Shown: positions 14,622 to 22,796 of the stretch, in pieces | How positions within the stretch are numbered: the first letter of the stretch is position 1 | Layout of the letters: every line of letters starts with the position of its first letter | Origin: JBFIHF01 sp964411125 | GTDB lineage: Bacteria > Myxococcota_A > Bradymonadia > Bradymonadales > Bradymonadaceae | DNA: 52,918 nt | Assembly (NCBI GenBank): GCA_964411125.1 | Contig: CAYPJU010000040.1 | Coordinates: 1 to 52,918 of the forward strand | Reading direction: 5' to 3' | Notes under the pieces: generated by a model | What the model was told of the DNA's origin: nothing | Seen by the model: only the letters and a program-made list of their open reading frames with translations | Databases searched by the model: none | Program-made: the position numbers and the translations under genes

Positions 14622-16345
14622 CACGACTCCTGCGGCGCGAACGACTCGAACATTGCGCGGCGCCGGCGGTAGGCCTCGTCCCGGTTCGTGCGTACGGTCA
14701 CGACCGAGCAACCCGGCCTCTCGCGCGCCCGCTCCAGCGCATCGGCGAGCTCGGACGCGGTGGTGGGGCCCTCCCAGGCGACCCCGAATCCGGCGCAGAT
14801 CGCCTGGTGGTCGATCGACTGGGCGGTGACGAAATGCTCGTCGTACATCGGTTGTATGCCGGCGACGGGCAGATGGTCGAAGATGGCTCCCCCGGCGTTG
14901 TCGACGACGACGAGGGTGAGATCGACCCCCAGCCTCCGGGCCGCGGCGAGCGACCCGATGTCGTGGGCGAACGCGACGTCGCCGATGAGGCAGGTCGTGC
15001 GGGGGCGGCTGCGCGCTACGCCGCTTGCGGTCGCGATGATCCCGTCGATCCCGTTCAACCCGCGGTTGCAGTGCACGACGATCGGCTCCTCGCGGCGCGG
15101 GGAGAACGCCTCGAATTCGCGCAGAGGCATCGAGCTCGAGACCACGATGGCCTCGCCGGCTCGAAGGGAAGCGACGGTCCGGTAGGCGACGCTCGCGTCG
15201 AAGAGCTCCTCTCCGGCAAGCTCGCTCGCCACATGCACCTGCGCCTGGTCGGCGAGCTCCTCGAGCCGCCGACCCCAGGCCGAGGGCCGCTTGTTCGCGG
15301 GGAGCCGCTTGCGAATGGCGTCGAAGAAGGCGTGCTCGTCGCAGACGAAATAGTCGGTGGCGTCATGGTTCGGGTCCCGGTCCCAGGTCGGTGCGACCAC
15401 GATGCGGTGTGTATCGAGCGAGGCTTCCCACCGGGCGCTCGGCCAGTTCAGCGGCGGTCGTCCGACCCGCACGAGGACGTCGGGACGGATCGTCTCCGCG
15501 ACGCTCGCATCACTCAGGATCACGTCGGGTGGGATGGTGCGGGCCGCCCATGGTCCCATCCGGAGCTGGCTCGTCGCCTCCGCGAAGACGGGGATTCCGA
15601 GGCGCTCGGCGACGTCGAACAGCGGCCCTGCGCAGGCGTCGCTCGGCAACGAACCGACGTAGATCGCGGGCCGAGTCGCACGCTCGAGGTGCGAGACGAC
15701 CCGAGTGACCGATGGCGGATCGGGCAACACCACCGTAGTCGAGAAGACCGGTGGGTCGATGCGCGGCATGTCGAGTCGAGTCTCGGTCGGCTGCGGTTCG
15801 AGCGGTTTCTGAAAGGGGAAGTTGAGGTGGACCGGTCCGCGCTCGGACCGGGCGATCCCGACGGCACGGCTCGTCATCGTCCCGACGTAGCGAAGATCCG
15901 CCGGGCTCGCCGTCGGCAGCGCGAAATCGTGACTGAAGAGCACCTTGTCGCCGTAGAGACCGACCTGCCGCATCGACTGCGAAGCGCCGCTCTCACGGAG
16001 CGACGGGGGCCGGTCGGCGGTCAGGACGACGAGCGGAACGCCAGCTCGCTCCGCCTCGCAGATGGCGGGGAAATAGTTGGCCGTCGCGGTCCCCGACGTG
16101 CAGATCAGGGCGACCGGATTGCGCGTCTCGGCGGCGATCCCGAGGGCCACGAACGCGGCGGACCGCTCGTCGACGACGCTGATGTCGTCGATACGCGGGT
16201 GATCCGACGCGGCGGCGACCAGCGGAGTGGAGCGGGAGCCCGGGCTGATGACGATCGCCTCGACGCCGTTCTTCACGAGGCCGTCCACCGCGACGCGGGC
16301 CCACCGGACCGCCACGTTTCCTTCGCCGGCAGGGGTCGGTTTCAT
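14621..16345 (-). CDS. menD: 2-succinyl-5-enolpyruvyl-6-hydroxy-3-cyclohexene-1-carboxylate synthase
   Basis: Thiamine-diphosphate enzyme joining isochorismate and 2-oxoglutarate in menaquinone synthesis. The 574 residues show the N-terminal ISPGSRSTPLV motif, the catalytic Glu60 (SVVDERSAAF), GTATANYFPA, a Gln/Ser-rich GASQSMRQVG, and the ThDP-binding motif GDVAFAHD...VVVDNAGG in the C-terminal domain. Overlaps menF by four bases (ATGA) and menA by one, so all three are translationally coupled. Confidence 0.95.
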   Translation of the reverse strand: MKPTPAGEGNVAVRWARVAVDGLVKNGVEAIVISPGSRSTPLVAAASDHPRIDDISVVDERSAAFVALGIAAETRNPVALICTSGTATANYFPAICEAERAGVPLVVLTADRPPSLRESGASQSMRQVGLYGDKVLFSHDFALPTASPADLRYVGTMTSRAVGIARSERGPVHLNFPFQKPLEPQPTETRLDMPRIDPPVFSTTVVLPDPPSVTRVVSHLERATRPAIYVGSLPSDACAGPLFDVAERLGIPVFAEATSQLRMGPWAARTIPPDVILSDASVAETIRPDVLVRVGRPPLNWPSARWEASLDTHRIVVAPTWDRDPNHDATDYFVCDEHAFFDAIRKRLPANKRPSAWGRRLEELADQAQVHVASELAGEELFDASVAYRTVASLRAGEAIVVSSSMPLREFEAFSPRREEPIVVHCNRGLNGIDGIIATASGVARSRPRTTCLIGDVAFAHDIGSLAAARRLGVDLTLVVVDNAGGAIFDHLPVAGIQPMYDEHFVTAQSIDHQAICAGFGVAWEGPTTASELADALERARERPGCSVVTVRTNRDEAYRRRRAMFESFAPQES

Positions 16346-17367
16346 CCGTCACTCCAGCGTGCGCTGCCCCAGATCGATGCGAGCTTGAGGCGCACCTCGC
16401 GTTCCTCTGCTCCCGGCTCGCTCGCCGCGACGATCCCGGCGCCCGCGTAAGCCGCAGTCTCGCCCGATCGCGTCCGCATGCATCGGATCGCGACGGCGGC
16501 ATCGAGCTCTCCCGGTTCGCACCAGCCGACGACGCCTGCGTAGAGCTCGCGATCGAACGGCTCGAGCTCGGCGACGAGCTTCTTCGCCGCGTCTCGTGGT
16601 GTGCCGCAGACGGCGGGAGTCGGGTGGAGCGCCGTGACGACCTCGAACGGAGATCCCCCCGCGCGCAGAAGCCCCGTCAACGGGGTTACGAGGTGGACCA
16701 GGTTCGGAAGCTTCAGGATCGACGGCCCGGTCGTCACATGGAGCTCGTCGCAACACTGTTGGAGCGTCGTTCGGAGCATGTCGACCACCGCCTGGTGCTC
16801 CGCGAGGTCCTTCGGAGAACTCAGCAACTGGTCGGCTCCTTCGGGCGCCGCCGTGCCGGCAATCGCGGCAGTCGAGACGGCGTTCCCCTCGACGCGGACC
16901 AGCCGCTCCGGCGTGGCGCCGACCCACGCCGTCCCGTCCGCGAACCCGCGCCCGTAAACGAAGGCGTCGGGGTTCGCTGCACAGAGGGCCGACAGAGTCG
17001 CGCCGATGTCGAGGGAGCGTTGGCGCACGTCCCGACGCGCGACCACGACCTTGGACACGAGGCCCGCATCGATCGCTCGGACTGCATCTGCGACCCGCGC
17101 GGAGTAGGCCGGATCTTCGGCGACCTCGACCGAACGCAGCGGTTCCCGTCTGCCGTCACGCAGGTTTCCATGGATCCGTTCGGGGCGCACGAACTCGACC
17201 CGGGAGCCGTCGAAGGAGAGCGTGAAGAACCCCGTGGCCGCCTGGTCCGGGAGCGCGTCGAAACGTTCCGCCACCCCGATGGCGAGCCGCTCGTCGCCTG
17301 CTGGCGTACACCAGTAGAACCACTCCTCGGCTTCCTCGATCAGCGACGGAATTGCGGGACTCATCAT
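16342..17367 (-). CDS. menF: Isochorismate synthase
   Basis: Chorismate-binding enzyme converting chorismate to isochorismate for menaquinone (an EntC-like siderophore role is the alternative, but menD and menA follow directly). The C-terminal two thirds carry the conserved MST-family core: SKVVVARRDV (general-base Lys), TPERLVRVEGNAVSTAAIAGTAAPEG, LVTPLTG, LHPTPAVCGTPRD, FDRELYAGVVGW and AIRCMRTRSG. The protein is short at the N-terminus compared with E. coli MenF. Start is uncertain: ATG at 17367 is given; a GTG at 17388 is only 3 nt after the upstream stop. Neither has a strong ribosome site. Confidence 0.92.
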   Translation of the reverse strand: MMSPAIPSLIEEAEEWFYWCTPAGDERLAIGVAERFDALPDQAATGFFTLSFDGSRVEFVRPERIHGNLRDGRREPLRSVEVAEDPAYSARVADAVRAIDAGLVSKVVVARRDVRQRSLDIGATLSALCAANPDAFVYGRGFADGTAWVGATPERLVRVEGNAVSTAAIAGTAAPEGADQLLSSPKDLAEHQAVVDMLRTTLQQCCDELHVTTGPSILKLPNLVHLVTPLTGLLRAGGSPFEVVTALHPTPAVCGTPRDAAKKLVAELEPFDRELYAGVVGWCEPGELDAAVAIRCMRTRSGETAAYAGAGIVAASEPGAEEREVRLKLASIWGSARWSDG

Positions 17368-17391
17368 GCCCGCCACGATACCGGGCACGGT

Positions 17392-18675
17392 TTAATTTTC
17401 AATGATTTTTGAAAACTCGTTAGGTTGGTCGGCCGCGGGGAGGAAGAGCTCGATCACCGCCGTGTTTTCGCGACGATACGTCTTCGCGACGAGCCCGTTC
17501 CGCGCCTTCCACGGTCCATCGGGGACGAAGGCGTCCACGAGGGGTTGGCCGAGGAATACTCCCGAGGCGTCGTCCCCCTCGAAGAGGTCGATCGCCGGCG
17601 CCGCGGCGGCCGCCGGGCCGGCCTTCATCCACTCTCGAACGTGCTCGAGCCCTTTCGCTCCGTCGGTGGCGACCAGATAGTCAGGACCGACCGACACGTG
17701 CCACAGCGCCTCTCCTTCGGGAGACGTCCAGACCCATTCGCGCGGCCCTTCCTCGCTCCGGTTCGCCTGCAGGAGGCGGCCGGCGGAGAGCTGGGTCAGC
17801 TTGTCGAGAAACCTGGCTATCCCGTGCTCTTCGCGAAGCCCGACCCAGACGACTTCGCTCGCTGCATCGCCGGCGAGTAGCGCGGGCAGCGTCGGCTTTT
17901 CGGCGACGTCGTAGAGGGCGATGACGACGTTGCCCGTCAGCGCCGCGACCCCCTCGTCCCAGGGGTCGACCCGCAGCTCCGTTTTGGCCGTGGCGCGGGC
18001 CTCCTCGACCGCCGATCGCTGCGCAGGGGTGAGGAGTGTCGCGCCGAACGCGGCGAGCTTTTCGGGGTCGACGGAGAGCCGGAGCGCCCCGTGAACTCCG
18101 GTGCCGACGAGAGCTCCGGGCGTGGGAAGCGGACGAACGGGTTTCCCGAGCGTCTCCACGAATCGGGGTTCGGCGGGGTTCGGGTGCAGGACGAGCTCTA
18201 CGTGGCGACCATCGACCGCGTTTCGTAGCTCGAAGTCGATGTGCGCGACCTGGTTCTGTGCACGCGCGAGGAGCTCTTTGCCGCGCTTCGAGTCGCGCTG
18301 TACGGCGGCGAGGAGCGAGCCCCAATCGGCACGGCCCCGCGCCGCGATTCCGTGGGGGTGGGTCATCTCGAGGGTCGGGCCTTCGGCCACTCGCCACGCT
18401 GCCTCGTCGGCCTTCGTCCCGGCGACCAGAGTATGCGATTGACCGGCCCCGGCGACGCAGAGTTCGCCGTCGCAGAAGTACCAGACGGGCCCTTCTTCGG
18501 GGAGCGAAGCCGTCGCACCGATGCCGGGGATCGACTCGAGCGCCGCGCGACTTTCGGCCGTGACCCACAGGTCCGCCGACGCGGGGATGGTGACGGGGCG
18601 CGGCTTCTCGCAGGCGCAGGAGAGCGCCAGGAAGAGCACGAGCAGGGAGATTTTGCGGGGGTGTGGCGACTTCAC
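17392..18675 (-). CDS. Uncharacterised lipoprotein upstream of the menaquinone genes
   Basis: 427 residues, GTG start overlapping the end of the barrel gene by GTGA. The signal peptide (LLVLFLALSCAC) has two possible lipid-modified cysteines, Cys20 and Cys22. The rest is a soluble alpha/beta protein with SHTLVAGTK, a DFELRN...VELVLHPNP segment and repeated beta-alpha units, reminiscent of the broad DUF3352-like class of bacterial periplasmic proteins, but I do not recognise a family with confidence. No catalytic motif is seen. Coupling to the barrel upstream and menF downstream suggests an envelope role expressed together with menaquinone synthesis. Confidence 0.75.
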   Translation of the reverse strand: MKSPHPRKISLLVLFLALSCACEKPRPVTIPASADLWVTAESRAALESIPGIGATASLPEEGPVWYFCDGELCVAGAGQSHTLVAGTKADEAAWRVAEGPTLEMTHPHGIAARGRADWGSLLAAVQRDSKRGKELLARAQNQVAHIDFELRNAVDGRHVELVLHPNPAEPRFVETLGKPVRPLPTPGALVGTGVHGALRLSVDPEKLAAFGATLLTPAQRSAVEEARATAKTELRVDPWDEGVAALTGNVVIALYDVAEKPTLPALLAGDAASEVVWVGLREEHGIARFLDKLTQLSAGRLLQANRSEEGPREWVWTSPEGEALWHVSVGPDYLVATDGAKGLEHVREWMKAGPAAAAAPAIDLFEGDDASGVFLGQPLVDAFVPDGPWKARNGLVAKTYRRENTAVIELFLPAADQPNEFSKIIEN

Positions 18676-19571
18676 ATGTAGATGGAGAACGAGCCCATGA
18701 AATACATGTTCGACGTGTCCGTGAGGTCGAGCTGGTAGCCGAGATCGACGCCCGCCGCGGCCGAGCGCCAGCCGGCGCCGAACGTCAGCAGTTGCTCTTC
18801 GAGGGCGCCGCGGTACATGTAGCCGGCGCGCAGCGGGACGATCTGCTGGATCAGAAACTCGGCGCCGATCCCCGCTTCGAGAGCTGGATCCGGCGCGGTC
18901 GTGAGGTTCACGCCGACGTCACCGCTCAACAGCAGGCCGACCTCGGTGCCGAACGAGACGCCGCCCGTGATGGTGGTGGGCGCGATTGCGGCGCACTCCG
19001 GTTTGGAGCACTGGTCGATGAGGTTCTGGCCGGCGATGCCGAAGTGGAGCTGGTCGGTCGCCTTCACGATGATGCCGGCGTCGAACGTCGGGCCGTTCAT
19101 CAGCTCGACGTCGGTCTGCACGTCTTCACCGTCTTCGTTCTGCGTGGTGACCGTGTCCTTGAGGATCAACCAACGCCCGCCGAGGCCGATCGAGATACGG
19201 TCGGGGAGGACCGGGATCGCGAGCGCCACGCGGATGTCGTGCCCGCGAACGTCGCTGTCACCGTTGCCGAACTGGTAGGCGTAGCCGAGCCCCGCGGCGA
19301 TACTGGGGTTGGTCTTGCTGTCGACGATCGCGGCGCTCAGGACGTTCGCGCTCGAGCTGTACTCGTAGGACCCTTCGACGGCGTACATTACGGCACGCGC
19401 CGCGCCGGCGGGGTTGTGGTAGATGGCGGAGCTTCCCGTCGCGACCGAGGTGAACGCCTCGCCCATCCCTCCCGATCGCACTCCCTGAGTGAACTCCTGC
19501 GCGGTGGCGCTGCTGCTCAGCAAGAGCGCACAAGCTGTCGCCACCAATCGTATCGCCGTGTTCCGGTCCAT
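18672..19571 (-). CDS. Outer-membrane beta-barrel protein, PorV/FadL-like
   Basis: 299 residues. A signal peptide ending SSSATAQ is followed by GVRSGGMGEAFTSVATGSSAIYHNPAGAA, the N-terminal signature of PorV/PorQ and FadL-type barrels, then alternating hydrophobic strands with GLGYAYQF, SIGLGGRWLIL, EAGIGAEFLI and an aromatic C-terminal end (MYFMGSFSIYM). Probably a transport or secretion-associated outer-membrane channel; the substrate is unknown. GGAGGAGA lies 5 nt before the ATG at 19571, so the 13 codons upstream in the same frame are not used. It is the first gene of the coupled run that leads into menFDA. Confidence 0.82.
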   Translation of the reverse strand: MDRNTAIRLVATACALLLSSSATAQEFTQGVRSGGMGEAFTSVATGSSAIYHNPAGAARAVMYAVEGSYEYSSSANVLSAAIVDSKTNPSIAAGLGYAYQFGNGDSDVRGHDIRVALAIPVLPDRISIGLGGRWLILKDTVTTQNEDGEDVQTDVELMNGPTFDAGIIVKATDQLHFGIAGQNLIDQCSKPECAAIAPTTITGGVSFGTEVGLLLSGDVGVNLTTAPDPALEAGIGAEFLIQQIVPLRAGYMYRGALEEQLLTFGAGWRSAAAGVDLGYQLDLTDTSNMYFMGSFSIYM

Positions 19572-19668
19572 GGACTCTCCTCCGTCGCCTCGAACGCGTT
19601 CTATCCGCAACGGGGATCGGTAGCAAGAAGGAGCGGTCGGGGTCTCGGACCGGTGTATTCGAGCTACC

Positions 19669-21312
19669 TCAGTTGCCGCCCTGGACGACGTCCTGCTGCA
19701 CGTCGAGCTTCTCCTGCTTCACTTCGTCACGGAGCTTCTCGGTGCGCGGTCCGGCTTCGGCGACGGGCTCGGGGTGGAAGCCGCTGAAATCGATGGTGCC
19801 ATTACAGCGGATGTTCCAGTTTGCGCTGAGCGCCGGGTCGGAGAGGTCTTCCCAGTAGTTCATCGAAAGATCGAGCTGCCCCTGCACGTGGACCGAACTG
19901 ACCTGCGCCGTCGCGTCGGGCCCTCCGTTGCGCACGATGTTGTTGTTCCGCAGGTACGATTCTTCGTTGAGCATCGAGCCCTCGACGTTCAGGGCGATGC
20001 CCTCGTTGTCGACGATGTTGGAGAACTCGATCTGAAGCAGCGCGTCGTTGCCCTGCAGGACGATCCCCTGACCGTTGTGGTGGATGTCGGTGTGTTTGAT
20101 GACCGGATCGCGCCAGACCGTCGGCGGCGCAGGCGGGCGCGGGCAGTTCGTGATGCGGCCGCCGGCGCCGATGACCAGCACCCCGCGCTGGTTGTTGCGG
20201 ATGACGGAGTCCTCGATCTCGAGCAGCGTCGCGCTGCGGGAGACCACGCCGTTCTGGAAGTCGTGGACGAGCGCGCGGCGGAACATCATCTGCGAGTCGG
20301 TGAGCGCCTGGATTCCGGCCTCCGGCTGGGTTCGCCCGGAGTCACCGACGCTTCCGTCGAGCACGACGTCGGTGATCTCGCCCGACGCGTTGGCGTCGAG
20401 CTCGATCGCGATCCGCGCGCTGTCGATGAAAGCGTTCTCGATGGAATTGCTGGGCCCTTTGAGTCGAAGGCCGGCCCAGCCCTGGTCGGTCATCGACGTG
20501 AACTGGATGGGGTTCTCCGTGGTACCGACAGCCTGCAGCGTGCCGAGCACCGTCAGGGAGACGGTGCCGTACGAACCGCGCGTGTCACCCTGGAGGAAGT
20601 TGCCCTTCACGGTGACGCCGGGATCGATCGTCAGCGTCTTGCCCTCGGCGACGGTCGTCGGCTCGAGCAGCGTGACTTCGCACTTCTTCCAGACCGCGTT
20701 TTCGTTGACCTGGCCTCCCTGGACGAAGAGTTGGCCCGGTTCACAGACCTTGTCCTCGAGGTTCGCTCGGCGGCACTGGAAGTCGGTCCCGTCGCAGCCG
20801 AGGTTCAGCTCGAAATTGCCCTTGCCGGTGTCCTGATAGGACATGAACGCGACCAGGTAGCGGCCGTCCTCTTCGATTTTCAGATTGATGGGTGGAGCCG
20901 CCAGCGAGTCTTCGCCGTCCTCGCTCTCGGCGAGTTTCGGGCCGGTGTTCTGACGGTCGGTGTACGGGCCGTAGACCGCCATGACGGTATCGAGCGAGCC
21001 GTCCGACGCGCGGTCGGCGGCGTCGCTCCCGGCGGTCGCGTCGAGGGCGATGCTGAGCTGCGCGCCGGCGTTGGCCTCGACGACGTAGGCGTAGACGCGA
21101 ACTTTCGGATCGAACTCGCCCGAGATTTCGGCCTCGGGGCCCACGGCGTCGATCACTTTGGCGCCACGGCCGAGGTCGCTCTTGCCGTCGGCGTTCACGA
21201 CCTCCATGTCGATGCCGCCCTTCGCGTTTTCTGCGCCCTCACCACACGCCGCGAGGCTCGATGCGAGCGCCAGACCTGTCAGAACCGCCTTCGTCTTTCT
21301 CATTCGCGTCAT
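19669..21312 (-). CDS. Lipoprotein with a right-handed beta-helix domain
   Basis: 547 residues. Signal peptide with lipobox LAAC (Cys23). Residues 30-180 form a beta-rich domain resembling bacterial pre-peptidase C-terminal folds (VRVYAYVVEANAGAQLSIALDAT...DTVMAVYGP...GRYLVAFMSYQDTGKGNFELNLGC). The second half has parallel beta-helix character: VAEGKTLTIDPGVTVKGNF, TVLGTLQAVGTTENPIQFTS, then turns with N-N-x-x-G-V-L-V-I and HHNGQGIVLQGNDALLQIEFSNIVDNEGIAL. Such proteins bind polysaccharide or act as surface structures; no lyase residues are assignable. A GAGAG run precedes the chosen ATG; an ATG three codons later is possible. Confidence 0.83.
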   Translation of the reverse strand: MTRMRKTKAVLTGLALASSLAACGEGAENAKGGIDMEVVNADGKSDLGRGAKVIDAVGPEAEISGEFDPKVRVYAYVVEANAGAQLSIALDATAGSDAADRASDGSLDTVMAVYGPYTDRQNTGPKLAESEDGEDSLAAPPINLKIEEDGRYLVAFMSYQDTGKGNFELNLGCDGTDFQCRRANLEDKVCEPGQLFVQGGQVNENAVWKKCEVTLLEPTTVAEGKTLTIDPGVTVKGNFLQGDTRGSYGTVSLTVLGTLQAVGTTENPIQFTSMTDQGWAGLRLKGPSNSIENAFIDSARIAIELDANASGEITDVVLDGSVGDSGRTQPEAGIQALTDSQMMFRRALVHDFQNGVVSRSATLLEIEDSVIRNNQRGVLVIGAGGRITNCPRPPAPPTVWRDPVIKHTDIHHNGQGIVLQGNDALLQIEFSNIVDNEGIALNVEGSMLNEESYLRNNNIVRNGGPDATAQVSSVHVQGQLDLSMNYWEDLSDPALSANWNIRCNGTIDFSGFHPEPVAEAGPRTEKLRDEVKQEKLDVQQDVVQGGN

Positions 21313-21480
21313 TTCCACTCTCTCTCTCCAAAGAAACCGCCACCACAGCGGGGAACGGCGTGTGTCCAAGCAACGTTCGTTCCACGATTGCCAACGACCG
21401 CAGCATGCGGCTCCCGGCCACGTGAGCGGATCGATTCACCAGAAATCGTGGCATTCAGGCTACAGTTGGCACCCGCAACT

Positions 21481-21496
21481 GGCGAATCGATTCGCC
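21481..21496. promoter_or_regulatory. Perfect 16-bp palindrome, possible operator
   Basis: GGCGAATCGATTCGCC is a perfect palindrome with no loop, the form expected of a dimeric repressor site rather than an RNA hairpin. A related half, GGATCGATTCACC, lies about 50 bp to the left (near 21428-21440). It sits some 170 bp upstream of the lipoprotein start. Confidence 0.35.
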
Positions 21497-21511
21497 GGTG
21501 CGGGAGGAACC

Positions 21512-21577
21512 ATGGCGAGCGATACCTCCGCCGCCGAACTTTCGCGACCTCGTCGACGGAAGTTTCAGACTCTTTGA
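21512..21577 (+). CDS. Possible 21-residue small protein
   Basis: ATG preceded by an excellent GGGAGGAA at 3-4 nt and followed by 21 codons (MASDTSAAELSRPRRRKFQTL) to TGA. It is Arg/Lys-rich at its end. The ribosome site and the palindrome 15 bp upstream make it worth noting, but such short ORFs arise by chance; no homologue is known to me. Confidence 0.25.
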   Translation: MASDTSAAELSRPRRRKFQTL

Positions 21578-21623
21578 GGTCGAGACGACGACTCGGAAGA
21601 CGCCGCAGGGCCGCTCCGCATGG

Positions 21624-22685
21624 TCACGACAGAACGCTCTCGACGACCCCGAGCCAGTTTCGGTGGGTGACGCGGGCGAGGTCCTGGCCGTCGAAGCCGG
21701 CGTCGCGCAGGGCTGAGACGACTTTCGGAAGCTCGGCGGCATCGGCGAGGTCGGCCGGCATCGGGGCACCGTCGAAATCCGAGCCGAGCGCGACGTGTTC
21801 GACGCCGATGCGGTCGGCGACGTAGCGGACGTGCCGGACGATGTCGTCGATCGTCGCCGGACCTTCGGGGTCGATCGACGCCCGCAGGTCATTCTTGAAG
21901 AACGTGATGCCGACGACGCCGCCCGATTCAGCGACGGCATCGAGCTGGCGATCCGTCAGGTTCCGGGGTTTCGGACAGAGCGCGTGCGCGGCGGTGTGGG
22001 TGCAGACGAGCGGGTGGCTCGTGAGCTCGGCGACGTCCCAGAAGCCCTTCTCGTTCATGTGGGCGAGGTCGATGACGATCCCCATCCCGTCGCACGCCCG
22101 CACCAGGACGCGTCCTGCTTCGGTCAGCCCCGGCCCGATGTCGGGCGAGGCGGGGTAGGCGAACGGAACGCCCGTTCCGAAGGCGTTGGGCCGGCTCCAG
22201 ACCGGGCCGATCGAGCGGAGTCCACGGTCGTACCACGCTTCGAGGTTGTCGAGGTCGGGGTCGACCGCCTCGGCGCCTTCGAAGTGTGCGATCGCGACCA
22301 TCGTGTCGGGGCCGAGCGCGTCCAGGTCCGACGCCGTGCGCGCGAGGATGAACGCACCGCCCGAGTCGCGCTCGGTCGCCTCGAGCCGCTCGAACATCTC
22401 GTCACAGAACTGGAAGCAGGCTTCGTGGGGGACTTCGGGAGCGAGGTCGACCCGGAAGCCGTCTTCGGTACGGTGGAAATTCTTCCCCCGCGGGTCCCAG
22501 TCCGTCTCGACCCACGGGCAGATCGCGAAGAAGCCGCCCACGAAGCCCCCCTGCCGCGCTCGCGGGAGGTCGAGATGCCCCGAGGTCGCACGCTCCAGGA
22601 AGGTCCAGTCGCTCCGGTCCGTGCGGGATGTCCATCGAGTGACCGCGTCGTTGTGGCCGTCGAAAATCGAACCTGTCTCGAGCAT
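21624..22685 (-). CDS. Membrane-dipeptidase-like metallopeptidase (family M19)
   Basis: Binuclear zinc dipeptidase family (renal dipeptidase). The 353-residue protein has all ligands in order: His11 and Asp13 (DGHND), the bridging Glu136 (AHFEGAE), His209 (DLAHMN), His230 (THTAAH), the substrate Arg241 (KPRNLTD) and the Asp of LGSDFDGA near 300. Substrates of bacterial members include D-amino-acid dipeptides and L,D-peptides. No signal peptide is seen, so it should be cytoplasmic. AGGAGG stands just upstream of the ATG at 22685; the same frame is open far upstream, opposite the MscS gene, but that part is not coding. Confidence 0.92.
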   Translation of the reverse strand: MLETGSIFDGHNDAVTRWTSRTDRSDWTFLERATSGHLDLPRARQGGFVGGFFAICPWVETDWDPRGKNFHRTEDGFRVDLAPEVPHEACFQFCDEMFERLEATERDSGGAFILARTASDLDALGPDTMVAIAHFEGAEAVDPDLDNLEAWYDRGLRSIGPVWSRPNAFGTGVPFAYPASPDIGPGLTEAGRVLVRACDGMGIVIDLAHMNEKGFWDVAELTSHPLVCTHTAAHALCPKPRNLTDRQLDAVAESGGVVGITFFKNDLRASIDPEGPATIDDIVRHVRYVADRIGVEHVALGSDFDGAPMPADLADAAELPKVVSALRDAGFDGQDLARVTHRNWLGVVESVLS

Positions 22686-22796
22686 CTCTCCTCCTTTCGC
22701 CGCCGACGGAAGCGCGGCCGTCCGCCGCCGCACCGTAGCGCGAGTGTCCCCGGCACGGAATGACGAACCTCCGCGATGTCTGGTAGAAGTCCCGCC

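Larger units (their letters stand above)
21313..21623. other. Intergenic region with a 16-bp palindrome
   Basis: About 310 bases upstream of the beta-helix lipoprotein gene and downstream of the dipeptidase gene. Apart from the palindrome at 21481-21496 and a very short ORF at 21512-21577, nothing was recognised. Confidence 0.4.
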
